Below, piece after piece: positions 8,303 to 17,220 of a stretch of 64,000 nucleotides of DNA (its first letter is position 1; the number at the start of each line of letters is the position of its first letter). Under the pieces are notes generated by a model, which was given only the letters and a program-made list of their open reading frames with translations, ran no database searches and was not told the DNA's origin. The stretch comes from Phenylobacterium montanum (GTDB lineage: Bacteria; Pseudomonadota; Alphaproteobacteria; Caulobacterales; Caulobacteraceae): the NCBI RefSeq assembly GCF_018135625.1, contig NZ_CP073078.1:992001-1056000 (forward strand). Direction: 5' to 3'. The translations under genes were made by a program, and so were the position numbers.

Positions 8303-9637
8303 ATGTCCCTGCGCCTGAGGGTGCTGATGGCCATCGCCCTGGTGCTGATCCTGGGCGCGGCCGTAGGCTCGGCCCTGGCCACCTGGGACGCGCGCCGCGT
8401 GCTGCGTGAAGAACTGCAGGCGGCGCTGATGGGCGGACGCCAGACGGTGCGCAGCGCCTTCGAGGACCTGCCCCGCTCCGACCACCCCGAGCGGGACCTG
8501 AACCAGCTGGTGGCCACCTTCAACGGCAATCGCCATGTGATCGCCATCCTGCGCGAGCCGGACCGCCAGCCGATCGCTTCTGTCCCCTATCGCCGGGTTC
8601 TGGGCGCACCGGCCGCCTACCGCGCCCTGCTCGACCCCCAGCTGGACGACGTCGTCGTGAATGCACCGTCCGGATCCACCAGCATCGTCCTGCGCGCCGC
8701 GCCCGACAACGACGTCGCCGACAGCTGGCGCCAGTTCGTCGGCGCCCTGACCGTGACCGCCGCAGTCGGACTGGCGGGCGTGGTCCTGGTGCACCTCCTG
8801 ATCGGTCGGGCGCTGAGGCCCCTGGGCGCGATGGGCGCGGCCCTGGCCCGCGTCGGCGGCGGCGACTATGGCGCGCGCGTGGAGCTTAAAGGCCCGAAGG
8901 AGCTGGTCCGCCTGGGCCGCAGCTTCAACCGCATGACCGGCGACCTCGCCGAGATGCGCCGGCGCACGCGGGTCCTCGAAGAACAGGTGCTGAAGCTGCA
9001 GGACGAGGAGCGCGCCGACCTCGCCCGCGACCTGCACGACGAGTTCGGCCCGCACCTGTTCGCCGCCAATATCGACGCCAGCATGATCGGCCAGGCCCTG
9101 GCCGCTGGAAAGACCGACGAGGCCTTGAAGCACGCCAAGTCGATCCAGGCCTCCGTAGCGCGGATGCAGCGCCAGGTGCGCGATATCCTGGCCCGCCTCC
9201 GCCCCGCGCGCCTGACGGAGCTGGGCTTCGCCGCCGCAATCGAGGACCTGGTCGAGTTCTGGAAGAGTCGCCAGCCAGACCTGGATTTCCGAGTGGCCGT
9301 CTTAGTCGAAGAGCACGACCTGCCCGAAGCGATCCAGGAGGTGGCCTATCGCGTGGTCCAGGAGGGGCTCAGCAACGCCATCCGCCACGGCAAGCCGCGC
9401 CGCATCGAGGTAGAGCTGCGCCTCGAGGCTGGCCATTTGCTTTCGGTTCGTATCGCCGACGACGGATTCGCCGGTCCCCAGGACGACGGGCGCCCGCGCT
9501 TCGGCCTGGTCGGCATGCGCGAGCGGCTGGAGGCCGTCGGCGGCTCGCTCAGCATCACCCGCGGCTCGCCCCGCGGCTGGACTATCCTCGCCCAGACTCC
9601 CCTGCCCGACCGGATCAAGGACCCAGCGCCCGCATGA
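8303..9637 (+). CDS. Sensor histidine kinase, NarX/HisKA_3 type
   Basis: Membrane sensor of 444 residues. TM1 is about residues 5-27, followed by a periplasmic domain of about 115 residues and TM2 near 148-170. A HAMP-like linker (RALRPLGAMGAALARVGGGDYG) leads to the dimerisation helix, where LARDLHDEFGPHL places the phospho-acceptor at His245. An ATPase domain follows (VVQEGLSNAIRHG as N-box, FGLVGMRERLEAVGGSL as G-box). This class pairs with LuxR-type response regulators, and the next gene is one, overlapping by 4 bases. The signal is unknown; the periplasmic part has no motif I recognise. Confidence 0.93.
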   Translation: MSLRLRVLMAIALVLILGAAVGSALATWDARRVLREELQAALMGGRQTVRSAFEDLPRSDHPERDLNQLVATFNGNRHVIAILREPDRQPIASVPYRRVLGAPAAYRALLDPQLDDVVVNAPSGSTSIVLRAAPDNDVADSWRQFVGALTVTAAVGLAGVVLVHLLIGRALRPLGAMGAALARVGGGDYGARVELKGPKELVRLGRSFNRMTGDLAEMRRRTRVLEEQVLKLQDEERADLARDLHDEFGPHLFAANIDASMIGQALAAGKTDEALKHAKSIQASVARMQRQVRDILARLRPARLTELGFAAAIEDLVEFWKSRQPDLDFRVAVLVEEHDLPEAIQEVAYRVVQEGLSNAIRHGKPRRIEVELRLEAGHLLSVRIADDGFAGPQDDGRPRFGLVGMRERLEAVGGSLSITRGSPRGWTILAQTPLPDRIKDPAPA

Positions 9638-10245
9638 ATATCCTGCTCGTCGATGACCACGCCATCGTCCGCGCCGGCCTGCGCCGGCTTCTGGAAGCCT
9701 CGTCCAGCGACAAGGTGTTCGAGGCCCAGGATGGCGGCGAGGCCCTGGCCATGATCGCCGGGCGGGCGATCGACCTCGTAATCCTCGACCTGAACCTGCC
9801 GGGCCTGGGCGGGGTCGAGCTGATGCGCCGGATCCTGGCTGTGGCGCGCACGCGCGTGCTGATCCTGAGCATGCACGCCGAGCCGCTCTATGCCGCGCGG
9901 GCGCTCGAGGCCGGGGCCAGCGGTTATGTCAGCAAGAACGCCGCGCCGGAGGAGCTCTTGACCGCCGTGCGGCGGGTGCTGGGCGGCGGGCGCTATGTCG
10001 AGGCCGAGATCGCCCAGGCCCTGGCCTGGCGCGGCGGGAACGACCAGTCGGTGGACCAGCTGACCCCGCGCGAGATCGAAATCATGCGGCTTCTGGCCGG
10101 CGGCAAGAGCCTGTCCGAGATCGCCGCCGAACTGGGCGTTGCCTACAAGACCGCCGCCAACCTCTGCAGCCAGATCAAGTCCAAGCTCGGCGTCGCCCGC
10201 ACCGCCGACCTCGTCCGCCTGGCGATCGAGGCCGGGGTGGCCTGA
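9634..10245 (+). CDS. LuxR/NarL-family response regulator
   Basis: DNA-binding partner of the kinase encoded immediately upstream (ATGA overlap). Receiver domain residues 1-115: acidic pair Asp7-Asp8, phospho-acceptor Asp52 in VILDLNLPG, Lys101 in GYVSKNA. The C-terminal LuxR helix-turn-helix is LTPREIEIMRLLAGGKSLSEIAAELGVAYKTAANLCSQIKSKLGV (positions about 140-185). Together the two genes form a complete two-component system. The palindrome at 8202-8232 is the obvious candidate target, which would make the TonB-dependent receptor part of its regulon (inference). Confidence 0.95.
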   Translation: MNILLVDDHAIVRAGLRRLLEASSSDKVFEAQDGGEALAMIAGRAIDLVILDLNLPGLGGVELMRRILAVARTRVLILSMHAEPLYAARALEAGASGYVSKNAAPEELLTAVRRVLGGGRYVEAEIAQALAWRGGNDQSVDQLTPREIEIMRLLAGGKSLSEIAAELGVAYKTAANLCSQIKSKLGVARTADLVRLAIEAGVA

Positions 10246-10252
10246 CGGCGGC

Positions 10253-11656
10253 TCAGGCCGCCGCTGGCTCTGCGACCAGATCCGGCTCGTGCTCGGCCTT
10301 CAGGAAGCGGCCGAACACAAGGCCGAACAGCAGCAGCATGACGGCGCCTGCGGCGCAGAGGCCGGCGTGCAGCAGCCAGAACTTGATCGGCCCCATGCTT
10401 TCGAGCAGGCCGCCCAGGCGGCCGGCCAGCTCGTTTCCGAACGCCAGATAGAAGTAGTAGACGGCGATCATCACCCCGCTCAGCGACTTCGGCGCCACGC
10501 GCGAGAACAGGGCCATGCCGACGCCGTAGACATTCACGAAGCCGATGTCGTTGACGATGTGGAAGGCGAGCCCCCAGCCGAGGCCGATCTTCTGACCGGT
10601 GGCGGCTTCCTGCATGCTGGCCAGGGCCAGCAACAGCGGCGCGGTGGCCGAGATCAGGCAGCCGATGATCATCTTGGCCAGGTCCTGCGGCTCGCGCCAG
10701 AATCGCGACCACATTTGCCAGAACGCCAGCACCGAAATCAGGCATCCCACCGAGACGATCGCGTCCAGCGACACCAGCCACGAGGCCGGCATGGCCTTGC
10801 CCCCCACCAGCAGGTTGTAGTGCTGATCACCCCAGATCAGATAGGTGTTGAAGATCTGCTGGTTGCCGAGCGAGGACAGCGACAGCGCCGGAACCATGGC
10901 GATCAGGATGGCGATCAGCACGAAGTCCCGCTTGGTCAACGGCACGCGCGCTTCGCCGTCATTGGCGCGGCTCTTGGCGGCCTTCGGCAGCCACGGCTGG
11001 CCAATCACCAGGGTCGCCAGACCCAGGGCCATAGACGCCCCGGCGGCGAAGAAGCCGTATTTCCAGCCGAAGGCCTGGGCGAGGCCGCCGCAGACGATCG
11101 GCGCAAAGATCGAGCCGGCCTGAATGCTGAGCGTGAACAGCTGGAAGCCCGAACTGCGCCGCAGGTCGTCGGGTGCATAAAGATCGCCGATCTGGGCGGC
11201 GATGTTGCCCTTGAAGCAACCCACGCCGATCAGGATCAGAGCGAAGGCGATGACGAAGGAAGCCTCCGACGCCATCAGCGCATAGCCGAGCACCATGAGG
11301 GCGGCGCCCAAGGTTATGGTCTTGGACCGGCCAAGCCACTGGTCGGCCACCCAGCCGCCGACAAGCGGCGTGACGTAGCAGAGAAAGCCGTAGCGACCGA
11401 CCAGCAGGGTCGCAAAGGCGACGATGGTGACGCCGCTGGCGCCCAGCATGGACCGCACTGCGCCCATGCCGAGCACGTGCTCCACATGCCCGGGCAACAA
11501 CAGCTGCTTGGTCAGGAAAAGGGCCAGGATCGAACTGGTGCCGTAGTAAGCGAAGCGCTCGAAACCCTCGCCGACGACCAGAAAGAGCAGGCCCAGCGGA
11601 TGGCCGATAAAACGTTTGTCGACCGGCGCACTGGCGCCGGAAACACTGGTGATCAT
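10253..11656 (-). CDS. POT/PTR2 family proton-dependent oligopeptide symporter
   Basis: Inner-membrane carrier of 467 residues with many hydrophobic segments, importing di- and tripeptides with protons. The N-terminal GEGFERFAYYGTSSILALFLT matches the POT signature ExxERFxYYG that couples protons and binds substrate; FKGNIAAQIGDLY is the second conserved PTR2 block. The length is within the usual 450-500. It converges on the response-regulator gene with 7 bases between stops and is divergent from the crotonase gene, so it is a single-gene unit. No regulator is apparent. Confidence 0.9.
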   Translation of the reverse strand: MITSVSGASAPVDKRFIGHPLGLLFLVVGEGFERFAYYGTSSILALFLTKQLLLPGHVEHVLGMGAVRSMLGASGVTIVAFATLLVGRYGFLCYVTPLVGGWVADQWLGRSKTITLGAALMVLGYALMASEASFVIAFALILIGVGCFKGNIAAQIGDLYAPDDLRRSSGFQLFTLSIQAGSIFAPIVCGGLAQAFGWKYGFFAAGASMALGLATLVIGQPWLPKAAKSRANDGEARVPLTKRDFVLIAILIAMVPALSLSSLGNQQIFNTYLIWGDQHYNLLVGGKAMPASWLVSLDAIVSVGCLISVLAFWQMWSRFWREPQDLAKMIIGCLISATAPLLLALASMQEAATGQKIGLGWGLAFHIVNDIGFVNVYGVGMALFSRVAPKSLSGVMIAVYYFYLAFGNELAGRLGGLLESMGPIKFWLLHAGLCAAGAVMLLLFGLVFGRFLKAEHEPDLVAEPAAA

Positions 11657-11775
11657 AACTCCTCCCCCGGAGATTTTCGCGCACCATCCCGTTTTGCGGG
11701 GCGCAAGGCAATCGCAGCGGGTTGCATGGCCGCCAGCAGCCAGTGAAAAACGGCCAAAACAAGGGGAACGCCGTT

Positions 11776-12600
11776 ATGGAGCTGAAGACCACCCGCTACG
11801 CCCTGGAAGCCGGCATAGCCACCATCACCCTTTCCCGGCCCAAGCGGCGCAACGCCTGGACCGGGCGCATGCACACCGAATACCGCTGGCTGCTGGACCA
11901 GGCGGACAAGGACCCGGCGGTGCGGGTGATCGTGGTCACCGGCGACCCCGAGGGCCAGGCCTTCTGCGCCGGCGCCGACCTGGGCGCCCTGGAGGGCCAT
12001 GCGGAGAAGGGCCGCTATGACCCCGGCACGGCGGAGGACATCGCCCGGCCGGGCTATGGGGTCGACCCGCATTTCGACGCCAGCTTCGCGTACCACTTCG
12101 GGATCGGAAAGCCGGTGATCGCGGCGATCAACGGCGCGGCGGCGGGGGTGGGCCTGGTGTTGGCGGCCTTCGCCGACCTGAGGTTCGCCGCCGCCGGGAC
12201 CAGGTTCACCACCACCCATGGCCGCTTCAACTTCCCCGCCGAGTTCGGCCTGTCCTGGGTGCTGCCGCGCATCATCGGCCTGACCCATGCCAACGACCTC
12301 TTGCTGTCCAGCCGGATATTCACCGCCGAGGAGGCCCTGGAGATGGGCTTCCTCAACAAGGTGCTTCCCGCCGATGAGTTGATGATCCACGTCACGGACT
12401 ATGCGCGAAAACTGGCGGCGTCGGTCGCGCCCGGCTCGGCCCGCGAGACCAAGCGCCAGATCTATCGCGACCTGCACCGAGACGCCGCCACGGCCGTGAC
12501 CGAGGCCGAGCGCCTCTTGGAGACCATGATCCGCCATCCGAACTATGCCGAAGGGGTCAAGGCCTGGATGGAGAAGCGGGCCGCAGATTGGAAAGGATAG
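11776..12600 (+). CDS. Enoyl-CoA hydratase/isomerase (crotonase) family protein
   Basis: Crotonase-fold acyl-CoA enzyme of 274 residues. The oxyanion-hole blocks are present: GQAFCAGADLGALEG and INGAAAGVGLVLAAFADLRFAA. The position of the first catalytic Glu of true hydratases appears not to be conserved (HGRFNFPAEFGLSWVLPRIIG keeps the second region with a Glu), so hydratase, isomerase or another crotonase activity are all possible. The start at 11776 follows an AAGGGGAA ribosome site; the frame continues upstream to 11722 but without such support. It stands alone between two unrelated genes. Confidence 0.85.
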   Translation: MELKTTRYALEAGIATITLSRPKRRNAWTGRMHTEYRWLLDQADKDPAVRVIVVTGDPEGQAFCAGADLGALEGHAEKGRYDPGTAEDIARPGYGVDPHFDASFAYHFGIGKPVIAAINGAAAGVGLVLAAFADLRFAAAGTRFTTTHGRFNFPAEFGLSWVLPRIIGLTHANDLLLSSRIFTAEEALEMGFLNKVLPADELMIHVTDYARKLAASVAPGSARETKRQIYRDLHRDAATAVTEAERLLETMIRHPNYAEGVKAWMEKRAADWKG

Positions 12601-12672
12601 GTCGCGGGGATGAAACCTTTTCCCGCCGTTGTGCGAACTGACATCTGATCGGCCGACGCAAAGGCGCTCTCC

Positions 12673-13233
12673 TTGAAAATGACCGTCTACGCCCTGGCGA
12701 TCGTCGCCTCGACCCTGTTGGCGGCTTCAGCCCAGGCCGCGGATCTGCTCGCCGGGGCCAGGGATACGGCGGGTCGTCCCGCCAGCCTCACGGGCCTCGC
12801 CGGGCCGAGCGGCTTGGTGCTGATCGTCTTCCGTTCGGCAAGGCATTGCCCGGAATGTCGGCGACGACTGGCGAACTTTCGAGCCTCGCGCGCCGACCTG
12901 GCAAGCCGTGGCTATGGTTTGGCGGTGGTCAGTCGCGACAGCCCCGAGACGCTGGCCGTCACGGCTCGCAGATGGGCGATAGATTACCCGCTACTCTCCG
13001 TCGTCAGCATGACCACGCCTCTGCCCTTGGAGCGCCGACAGCCTAGCGTGCTGGTGCTGACGCCAAGGGGCGCCGTCGAGGCGAGGTTGATATCCTCGAG
13101 CTACGGCTCGCCGGACGTTGGCGCCGCGATCGCTGCGATCGACGCCTTGCCCCGCTGCATGACGCCGAGCGTACGCCAGCCCAGCGTGCCCACCACCTGC
13201 CAGGGCCGGCCGGCCTCGATACCGATCAACTGA
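12673..13233 (+). CDS. Secreted thioredoxin-like/peroxiredoxin-like protein
   Basis: A 186-residue protein with a signal peptide ending near SAQAADLLAG, hence probably periplasmic. The domain reads like an AhpC/TSA or thioredoxin-fold redox protein: PSGLVLIVFRSARHCPECRRRLANF contains a CPEC pair after the second beta strand, followed by LAVVSRDSPETLAV, a common peroxiredoxin feature. The C-terminus has two more cysteines outside the fold. The partner and exact activity are unknown. The TTG at 12673 has an AAAGG upstream; an ATG two codons later (12679) is equally plausible. Confidence 0.65.
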   Translation: MKMTVYALAIVASTLLAASAQAADLLAGARDTAGRPASLTGLAGPSGLVLIVFRSARHCPECRRRLANFRASRADLASRGYGLAVVSRDSPETLAVTARRWAIDYPLLSVVSMTTPLPLERRQPSVLVLTPRGAVEARLISSSYGSPDVGAAIAAIDALPRCMTPSVRQPSVPTTCQGRPASIPIN

Positions 13234-13249
13234 ATTTGGGGATTTGCGA

Positions 13250-13326
13250 TGGTACCGCCTCCCCGGTTCGAACGGGGGACCTCCAGAGCCACAATCTGGC
13301 GCTCTAACCAACTGAGCTAAGGCGGC
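13250..13326 (-). tRNA. tRNA-His (GTG), alphaproteobacterial type
   Basis: Cloverleaf of 77 bases read on the minus strand with encoded CCA (13250-13252). The anticodon stem CCAGA/TCTGG encloses TTGTGGC, anticodon GTG. The T-loop is TTCGAAC. The acceptor 5' GCCGCCU pairs with AGGCGGU, so position 1:72 is G:U, the discriminator is A73 and there is no extra G-1. This set is known from the alphaproteobacterial clade whose HisRS does not use G-1/C73. Confidence 0.97.
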
Positions 13327-13394
13327 GCATCGCGAGGGGCCACTCTCTAGTCTGTGCCGCGGCGAGGATCAAGCGCCGAGCGAGGCTTGCGGCC

Positions 13395-14303
13395 ATGATC
13401 ACGCCCAGCCATCTTGGCCTTATGCCTGACATCCGCACTGGCCAGCTGGCCGCCAATAGCCTTTCCTTCGCCTATGACGAGGCTGGCGAGGGCGATGACG
13501 TCGCCCTCCTGCTGCACGGCTTTCCCGAATGCCGCTTTTCCTGGCGACATCAGCTCGAGCCCCTGGCGGCGCTGGGCTGGCGTGCGGTGGCGCCGGACCT
13601 GCGCGGCTATGGCGGTTCCAGCAAGCCGGCGGGCAAGGCGGCCTATCGCATGGAGCGCCTGATCGAGGACGTCGCGGCCATGTTCGACGCCCTGGGCGCG
13701 CGGCGGCGGCTGTTGATCGGCCACGACTGGGGCGCCCTGATCGCCTGGGCCTTCGCCATCGAGCGATTGCGCCCGCTGGACGGCCTGGTGGTGATGAACG
13801 TGCCCCATCCGGCGGTCTATATCGAGCACATGCGCTCAGGCTGGCGACAACGCGCCAAATCCTGGTACGTGGGCATGTTCCAGATCCCGTGGCTGCCCGA
13901 GGCCATGCTGACCGCCGCCGGCGGCCAGCAGGTGGGCCGGACCTTTGCGAACACCACCGCCAATCCGGCCGCCTTCCCACCCGAGGTGCTGGATCACTAT
14001 CGCAGGAACGCGATCATCCCCGGCGCCATGACCGCCATGGTCAACTACTATCGCGCCAACACCCTCAGCCTGCCGCAATGGGGCCCGGGCCGGGCGCGGC
14101 GGATCGAGGTCCCGACCCTGCTGGTGTGGGGCGAAAAGGACCCCTTCGTCGGGGTCGAGCTGTCCGAAGGCTACGGTCCCTATGTCCGCGACCTGACGCT
14201 CGAGCGCTTGCCCCATGCCTCGCATTGGGTGCAGCAGGACGATCCTGACGGCGTCAATGCGCGGCTGAAGGCCTGGATGACGGCCAAGGGTCTGAGCGGC
14301 TGA
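13395..14303 (+). CDS. Alpha/beta hydrolase, epoxide hydrolase-like
   Basis: Cytoplasmic 302-residue alpha/beta hydrolase. HGFPECRFSWRHQL provides the oxyanion-hole HGFP typical of epoxide hydrolases and dehalogenases. LLIGHDWGALIAWAFA places an Asp as nucleophile, as in those families rather than in serine esterases. The later acid lies in LLVWGEKDPFV and the His in LPHASHWVQQDDP. The two cap-domain tyrosines that activate the epoxide ring could be in YYRANTLSL and nearby but cannot be fixed by eye. ATG 13395 is used; an ATG at 13422 would also fit. Convergent with the tonB operon. Confidence 0.85.
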   Translation: MITPSHLGLMPDIRTGQLAANSLSFAYDEAGEGDDVALLLHGFPECRFSWRHQLEPLAALGWRAVAPDLRGYGGSSKPAGKAAYRMERLIEDVAAMFDALGARRRLLIGHDWGALIAWAFAIERLRPLDGLVVMNVPHPAVYIEHMRSGWRQRAKSWYVGMFQIPWLPEAMLTAAGGQQVGRTFANTTANPAAFPPEVLDHYRRNAIIPGAMTAMVNYYRANTLSLPQWGPGRARRIEVPTLLVWGEKDPFVGVELSEGYGPYVRDLTLERLPHASHWVQQDDPDGVNARLKAWMTAKGLSG

Positions 14304-14317
14304 CAAAGCCATCCCTC

Positions 14318-14356
14318 AAAAGAAAAAGCGCCCCGGAACTTTCGCTCCGGAGCGCT
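14318..14356 (-). terminator. Rho-independent terminator of the exbB-exbD-tonB operon
   Basis: On the minus strand an 11-base stem starting AGCGCTCCGGA closes over GCGAAAGT and is followed by TTTTCTTTT. It starts 28 bases after the tonB stop and ends just before the convergent hydrolase stop. Confidence 0.85.
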
Positions 14357-14383
14357 GCATTAGAGCCCTGACAGGCCTGCCGA

Positions 14384-15097
14384 TTACTCCTTCGGCAGCC
14401 GCCAGGTGATCTTGAAGGTGTAGCTGGCGCCGTCGACCGGGACACCGTCCTTGGTCATCGGCTTCAGCCGGAAGATCTTCGACAGGGCGATCGACGCAGA
14501 GTCGAAGCCCATGTCGGCCGGGGTCACCGCGAGCACTTCGCAGTTCACCAGCTGGCCCTTCGACGTCACGGTGCACTTCACCGTGGTCGAGCCCTCGACG
14601 TTGTTCCGCTGCGCACGGTCCGGATAGTACCGCGCCATGTCGTCCTCATCGGGGCGACGGGCGAAGTCCGGCTGCGTGATCACCGCCTGGTGGGGCGGCG
14701 AGGGCGGCGCAGGCGCCGGCGGCGGCGGCGGGGCCTTAGGCGCCGGCGGCAGCTCTAGCGGCGGCGGCGGCGGCAGGCCCGGCGGCGGCGGCACCGGAGG
14801 ACGCGGAGCGACCTTCGGCGGCGGCGGCGGCGGTGCGTTCTTGGGCGGCGGAGGCGGAGGCGGAGGCGGAGGCGGCGGCGGCGGCGGGTGCAGAAGGTTG
14901 ACCTTCACCGCCTCGTCGGAGAACTCCTGGTACTTCGGCTCGAACTTCGCCTTGTAGATATAGACGCCGATAATGGTGTGCAGCACCGCCGCGAAACCCA
15001 GGCCGACATAGAAGCCGGTCCGGTTCCGCCGCGGGCGGCGGTCAGCCGTCAACGGGTCGTAGTGGTGCGCGTGTTCGGGATGCTCTTGATCAGCCAT
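14384..15097 (-). CDS. tonB: TonB family energy transducer
   Basis: Periplasm-spanning protein (237 residues) that passes proton-motive energy from ExbB-ExbD to TonB-dependent receptors. Residues 1-25 are cytoplasmic and rich in His/Arg, TM is about 28-48 (FYVGLGFAAVLHTIIGVYIY), then a long proline-rich spacer (about 70-145) including 15 consecutive prolines, then the C-terminal domain (QGSTT-like VEGSTTVKCTVTSKGQLVNCEV to FKITWRLP). Two Cys in the C-terminal domain could form a disulfide. The spacer DNA is a GC-only run of Pro codons, a likely site of slippage. Third gene of exbB-exbD-tonB; a clear terminator follows. Confidence 0.95.
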   Translation of the reverse strand: MADQEHPEHAHHYDPLTADRRPRRNRTGFYVGLGFAAVLHTIIGVYIYKAKFEPKYQEFSDEAVKVNLLHPPPPPPPPPPPPPPPKNAPPPPPPKVAPRPPVPPPPGLPPPPPLELPPAPKAPPPPPAPAPPSPPHQAVITQPDFARRPDEDDMARYYPDRAQRNNVEGSTTVKCTVTSKGQLVNCEVLAVTPADMGFDSASIALSKIFRLKPMTKDGVPVDGASYTFKITWRLPKE

Positions 15098-15113
15098 GCT
15101 GTTCCGCGAGCTC

Positions 15114-15560
15114 CTAACTTGGCTTGTGCCCGCGCTGATCGGTGCCGATCAGAGCGACGCTGTAGAAGCCATTGTCCTGGAGCTTGTCCATCACACCCAT
15201 GAAGTCCCCATAGAGGGTCAGCTTGTCGGCGCGGATATAGATGCGCTCCTTGGTCGGGTCCCGCTTGCCGATCAGCCGGCGGAGGTCGCCGCCCAACGCG
15301 TCCAGGTCAGTGGGCGAGTCGTAGATGTGCAGCGAGCCGTCGGCCTGGATCGTGATGTAAACGGGTTTCGGCGGGCTTTTCGAGACGGGCGCCACCGCGG
15401 GAGGTAGGTCGACTTTCACCGACACGGTGGCCATTGGCGCGGCCACCATGAAGATGATGAGGAGAACCAGCATAACGTCCACGAAGGGCGTGACGTTAAT
15501 TTCGTGGTTCGACTCGATATTGAACTTACCTCCGCCAGCCCCTGCGAGTTTGGCGGCCAT
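15114..15560 (-). CDS. exbD: Biopolymer transport protein ExbD
   Basis: Inner-membrane partner of ExbB (148 residues). One N-terminal transmembrane helix, INVTPFVDVMLVLLIIFMVA, carries the essential membrane Asp in PFVDVMLVLL that is thought to conduct protons. The rest is periplasmic and ends in the expected ExbD fold (IYIRADKLTLYGDFMGVMDKL). It lies 5 bases after exbB and 16 before tonB on the minus strand, so the three are one operon. Confidence 0.96.
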   Translation of the reverse strand: MAAKLAGAGGGKFNIESNHEINVTPFVDVMLVLLIIFMVAAPMATVSVKVDLPPAVAPVSKSPPKPVYITIQADGSLHIYDSPTDLDALGGDLRRLIGKRDPTKERIYIRADKLTLYGDFMGVMDKLQDNGFYSVALIGTDQRGHKPS

Positions 15561-15565
15561 CGGTA

Positions 15566-16459
15566 TTACGCCCCCTTATCGAGCTGGCGCGAGATGACGT
15601 TCAGGACTTCAGCCACGAAACCTTCCGACCGGGTGCCGTAGGCGGAGATCCGGGTCTGGAAGAAGTTGTACATGACCACGGCCGGGATAGCGGCGAAGAG
15701 GCCGACGCCGGTGGCGAGCAGCGCTTCAGCGATACCGGGCGCCACGACGGCCAGGTTGGTGGTGTTGGTGTTCGCGATGCCGATGAACGAGTTCATGATC
15801 CCGAACACGGTGCCGAACAGACCCACGAACGGGCCGGTCGAACCGACCGAGGCCAGGAACTGCATGCCGCCCGACAGGCGCTTGGCCAGCGAGGCCTGAA
15901 CGGCCACGACCGCCGAGGACGCGCGGGTCAGGGTGGTGTCGCGATGTTCGCCGGTGACCGACAGGCCAGCCTGGCGGGACAGTTCGACTTCGGTGGCGGC
16001 CGCGGCGGCCATGTCGGCCATCGGGTTGCCTTCGAACTCTTCCGAGGTGGCGATGCGGTTGATGTCGGCGACCGAACGGGCGGTGCGGAACGACTCCAGG
16101 AACTTGTCCGATTCACGGTTCAGGCCGGCGAACTCGAACAGCTTGGTGACCAGCATCACCCACGAGAACACCGAGCAGGCCAGGAGGCCCAGGATAACGA
16201 TCTTCACCACCAGGGTGGCGTTGCCGAACATGACCGGGATGGTCAGCTTCTGCGGGCCCTTGGCGGCTTCGGCGGACTGGTCGGCCGGAGCGGCGGAGGC
16301 AGCAACCGAGGAGTCGGCCGGGGCGCCGGATTCGGCCGGAGCGCTGGCGGCGGAGGAAGCCGCCGAAGACGCCGCCGTCTGAGCGAGAGCCGGCGTGCTC
16401 ATCACCAACGCCGCGGCGCCGAGGAGAGCAATGATGGGGGTCGTTCGTTTGTTGAGCAT
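15566..16459 (-). CDS. exbB: Biopolymer transport protein ExbB (MotA/TolQ/ExbB family)
   Basis: Proton-channel subunit of the TonB motor (297 residues). Unlike E. coli ExbB it begins with a cleavable-looking signal peptide (IIALLGAAALVMSTPALAQ) and an Ala/Ser/Glu-rich periplasmic segment of about 50 residues before TM1 (LVVKIVILGLLACSVFSWVMLVTKL). The conserved core is FVGLFGTVFGIMNSFIGIANTNTTNLAVVAPGIAEALLATGVGLFAAIPAVVMYNFF, spanning TM2 and TM3. Together with exbD and tonB it powers receptors such as those at 5976 and 25807. The longer N-terminal form is common in alphaproteobacteria. Confidence 0.94.
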   Translation of the reverse strand: MLNKRTTPIIALLGAAALVMSTPALAQTAASSAASSAASAPAESGAPADSSVAASAAPADQSAEAAKGPQKLTIPVMFGNATLVVKIVILGLLACSVFSWVMLVTKLFEFAGLNRESDKFLESFRTARSVADINRIATSEEFEGNPMADMAAAAATEVELSRQAGLSVTGEHRDTTLTRASSAVVAVQASLAKRLSGGMQFLASVGSTGPFVGLFGTVFGIMNSFIGIANTNTTNLAVVAPGIAEALLATGVGLFAAIPAVVMYNFFQTRISAYGTRSEGFVAEVLNVISRQLDKGA

Positions 16460-17220
16460 CTGTCGCCAGTTCCTGCTTGGTCTAGCACATTTGGACCGAA
16501 GGGTCGTCGCGCGAGAGCGTCTTCCCGTGAATTCGTTAGCCCGAAACCGCCCCCTTGCGGAACCGATTTCAGTTTATTTTCGCCGTTTCGTCCCGTTGCG
16601 CTCACTGGCCTCCGCCCTATCTGAGGGAGGCGCCGAGAGCGGCCGTGACGCACCGCCGAAGCCCCATCGGCCTGAGGCCGACGGAACATTACCGCAAGGT
16701 TAGACTTGCGGAACGCGCTCCAATGGCAACCCCTTCGAACATCGTCAAGGGCGAAGGATTCATTTCCAAATGTGGGGCGCCGACGCAAAAGACTTCTTGT
16801 TGCAGCGCACAATCGAGGTGCGATTGATAATTTGTGCTTTCCCGAGAGGAAAAGCCTGATTTTCGTTGCAGCGCAGCGCGATCTGTTATCACAAAATTGC
16901 CCGTCAGGTCACAGCCGCCGGTAACGGCGCTCGGGCAAGGGCGCCCGTTCGCCGTCGAAAAAAATCAGAGCCTTAGGAAGCGGCGAGGCCGGACGATGAA
17001 AATCTGAGCGGTCCGCCGCCCAGATTTTGTCACGCTTGCGCCCCAAAAGGATTGGATCGGGCACGAAATCCCGATGGAACCGGGAACTTTTCCCGGCCCT
17101 CCCCGGACAACCTGAGCCATGGAAGTGGCGTTGCGAGCGGCGGCGCTTCGGCCGCGACGCGCATGTGGGGATACCAAACGACGATCACAGCTCGAATCGA
17201 ACCCCTGGGAACCCAGCAAA
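16460..17220. other. Gene-free stretch upstream of exbB
   Basis: About 760 bases in which I see no credible gene; open frames here lack ribosome sites and recognisable products. It must hold the exbB promoter. Features visible: a small hairpin CAATCG-AGGTG-CGATTG (16810-16826), inside the outer pair GCACAA/TTGTGC, and an 11-base direct repeat GTTGCAGCGCA at 16799-16809 and 16865-16875. The part from 16740 to 16910 is AT-richer than its surroundings. A small RNA could lie here but nothing proves it. Confidence 0.4.

Noticed and set aside
8111-9133. 340-codon minus-strand frame over the histidine kinase
   Set aside because: Antisense to a gene with all kinase motifs; no ribosome site or family resemblance.
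14800-14890. GGC/GGA-rich DNA as an independent tandem repeat or regulatory element
   Set aside because: It is explained by the proline codons of tonB on the other strand.
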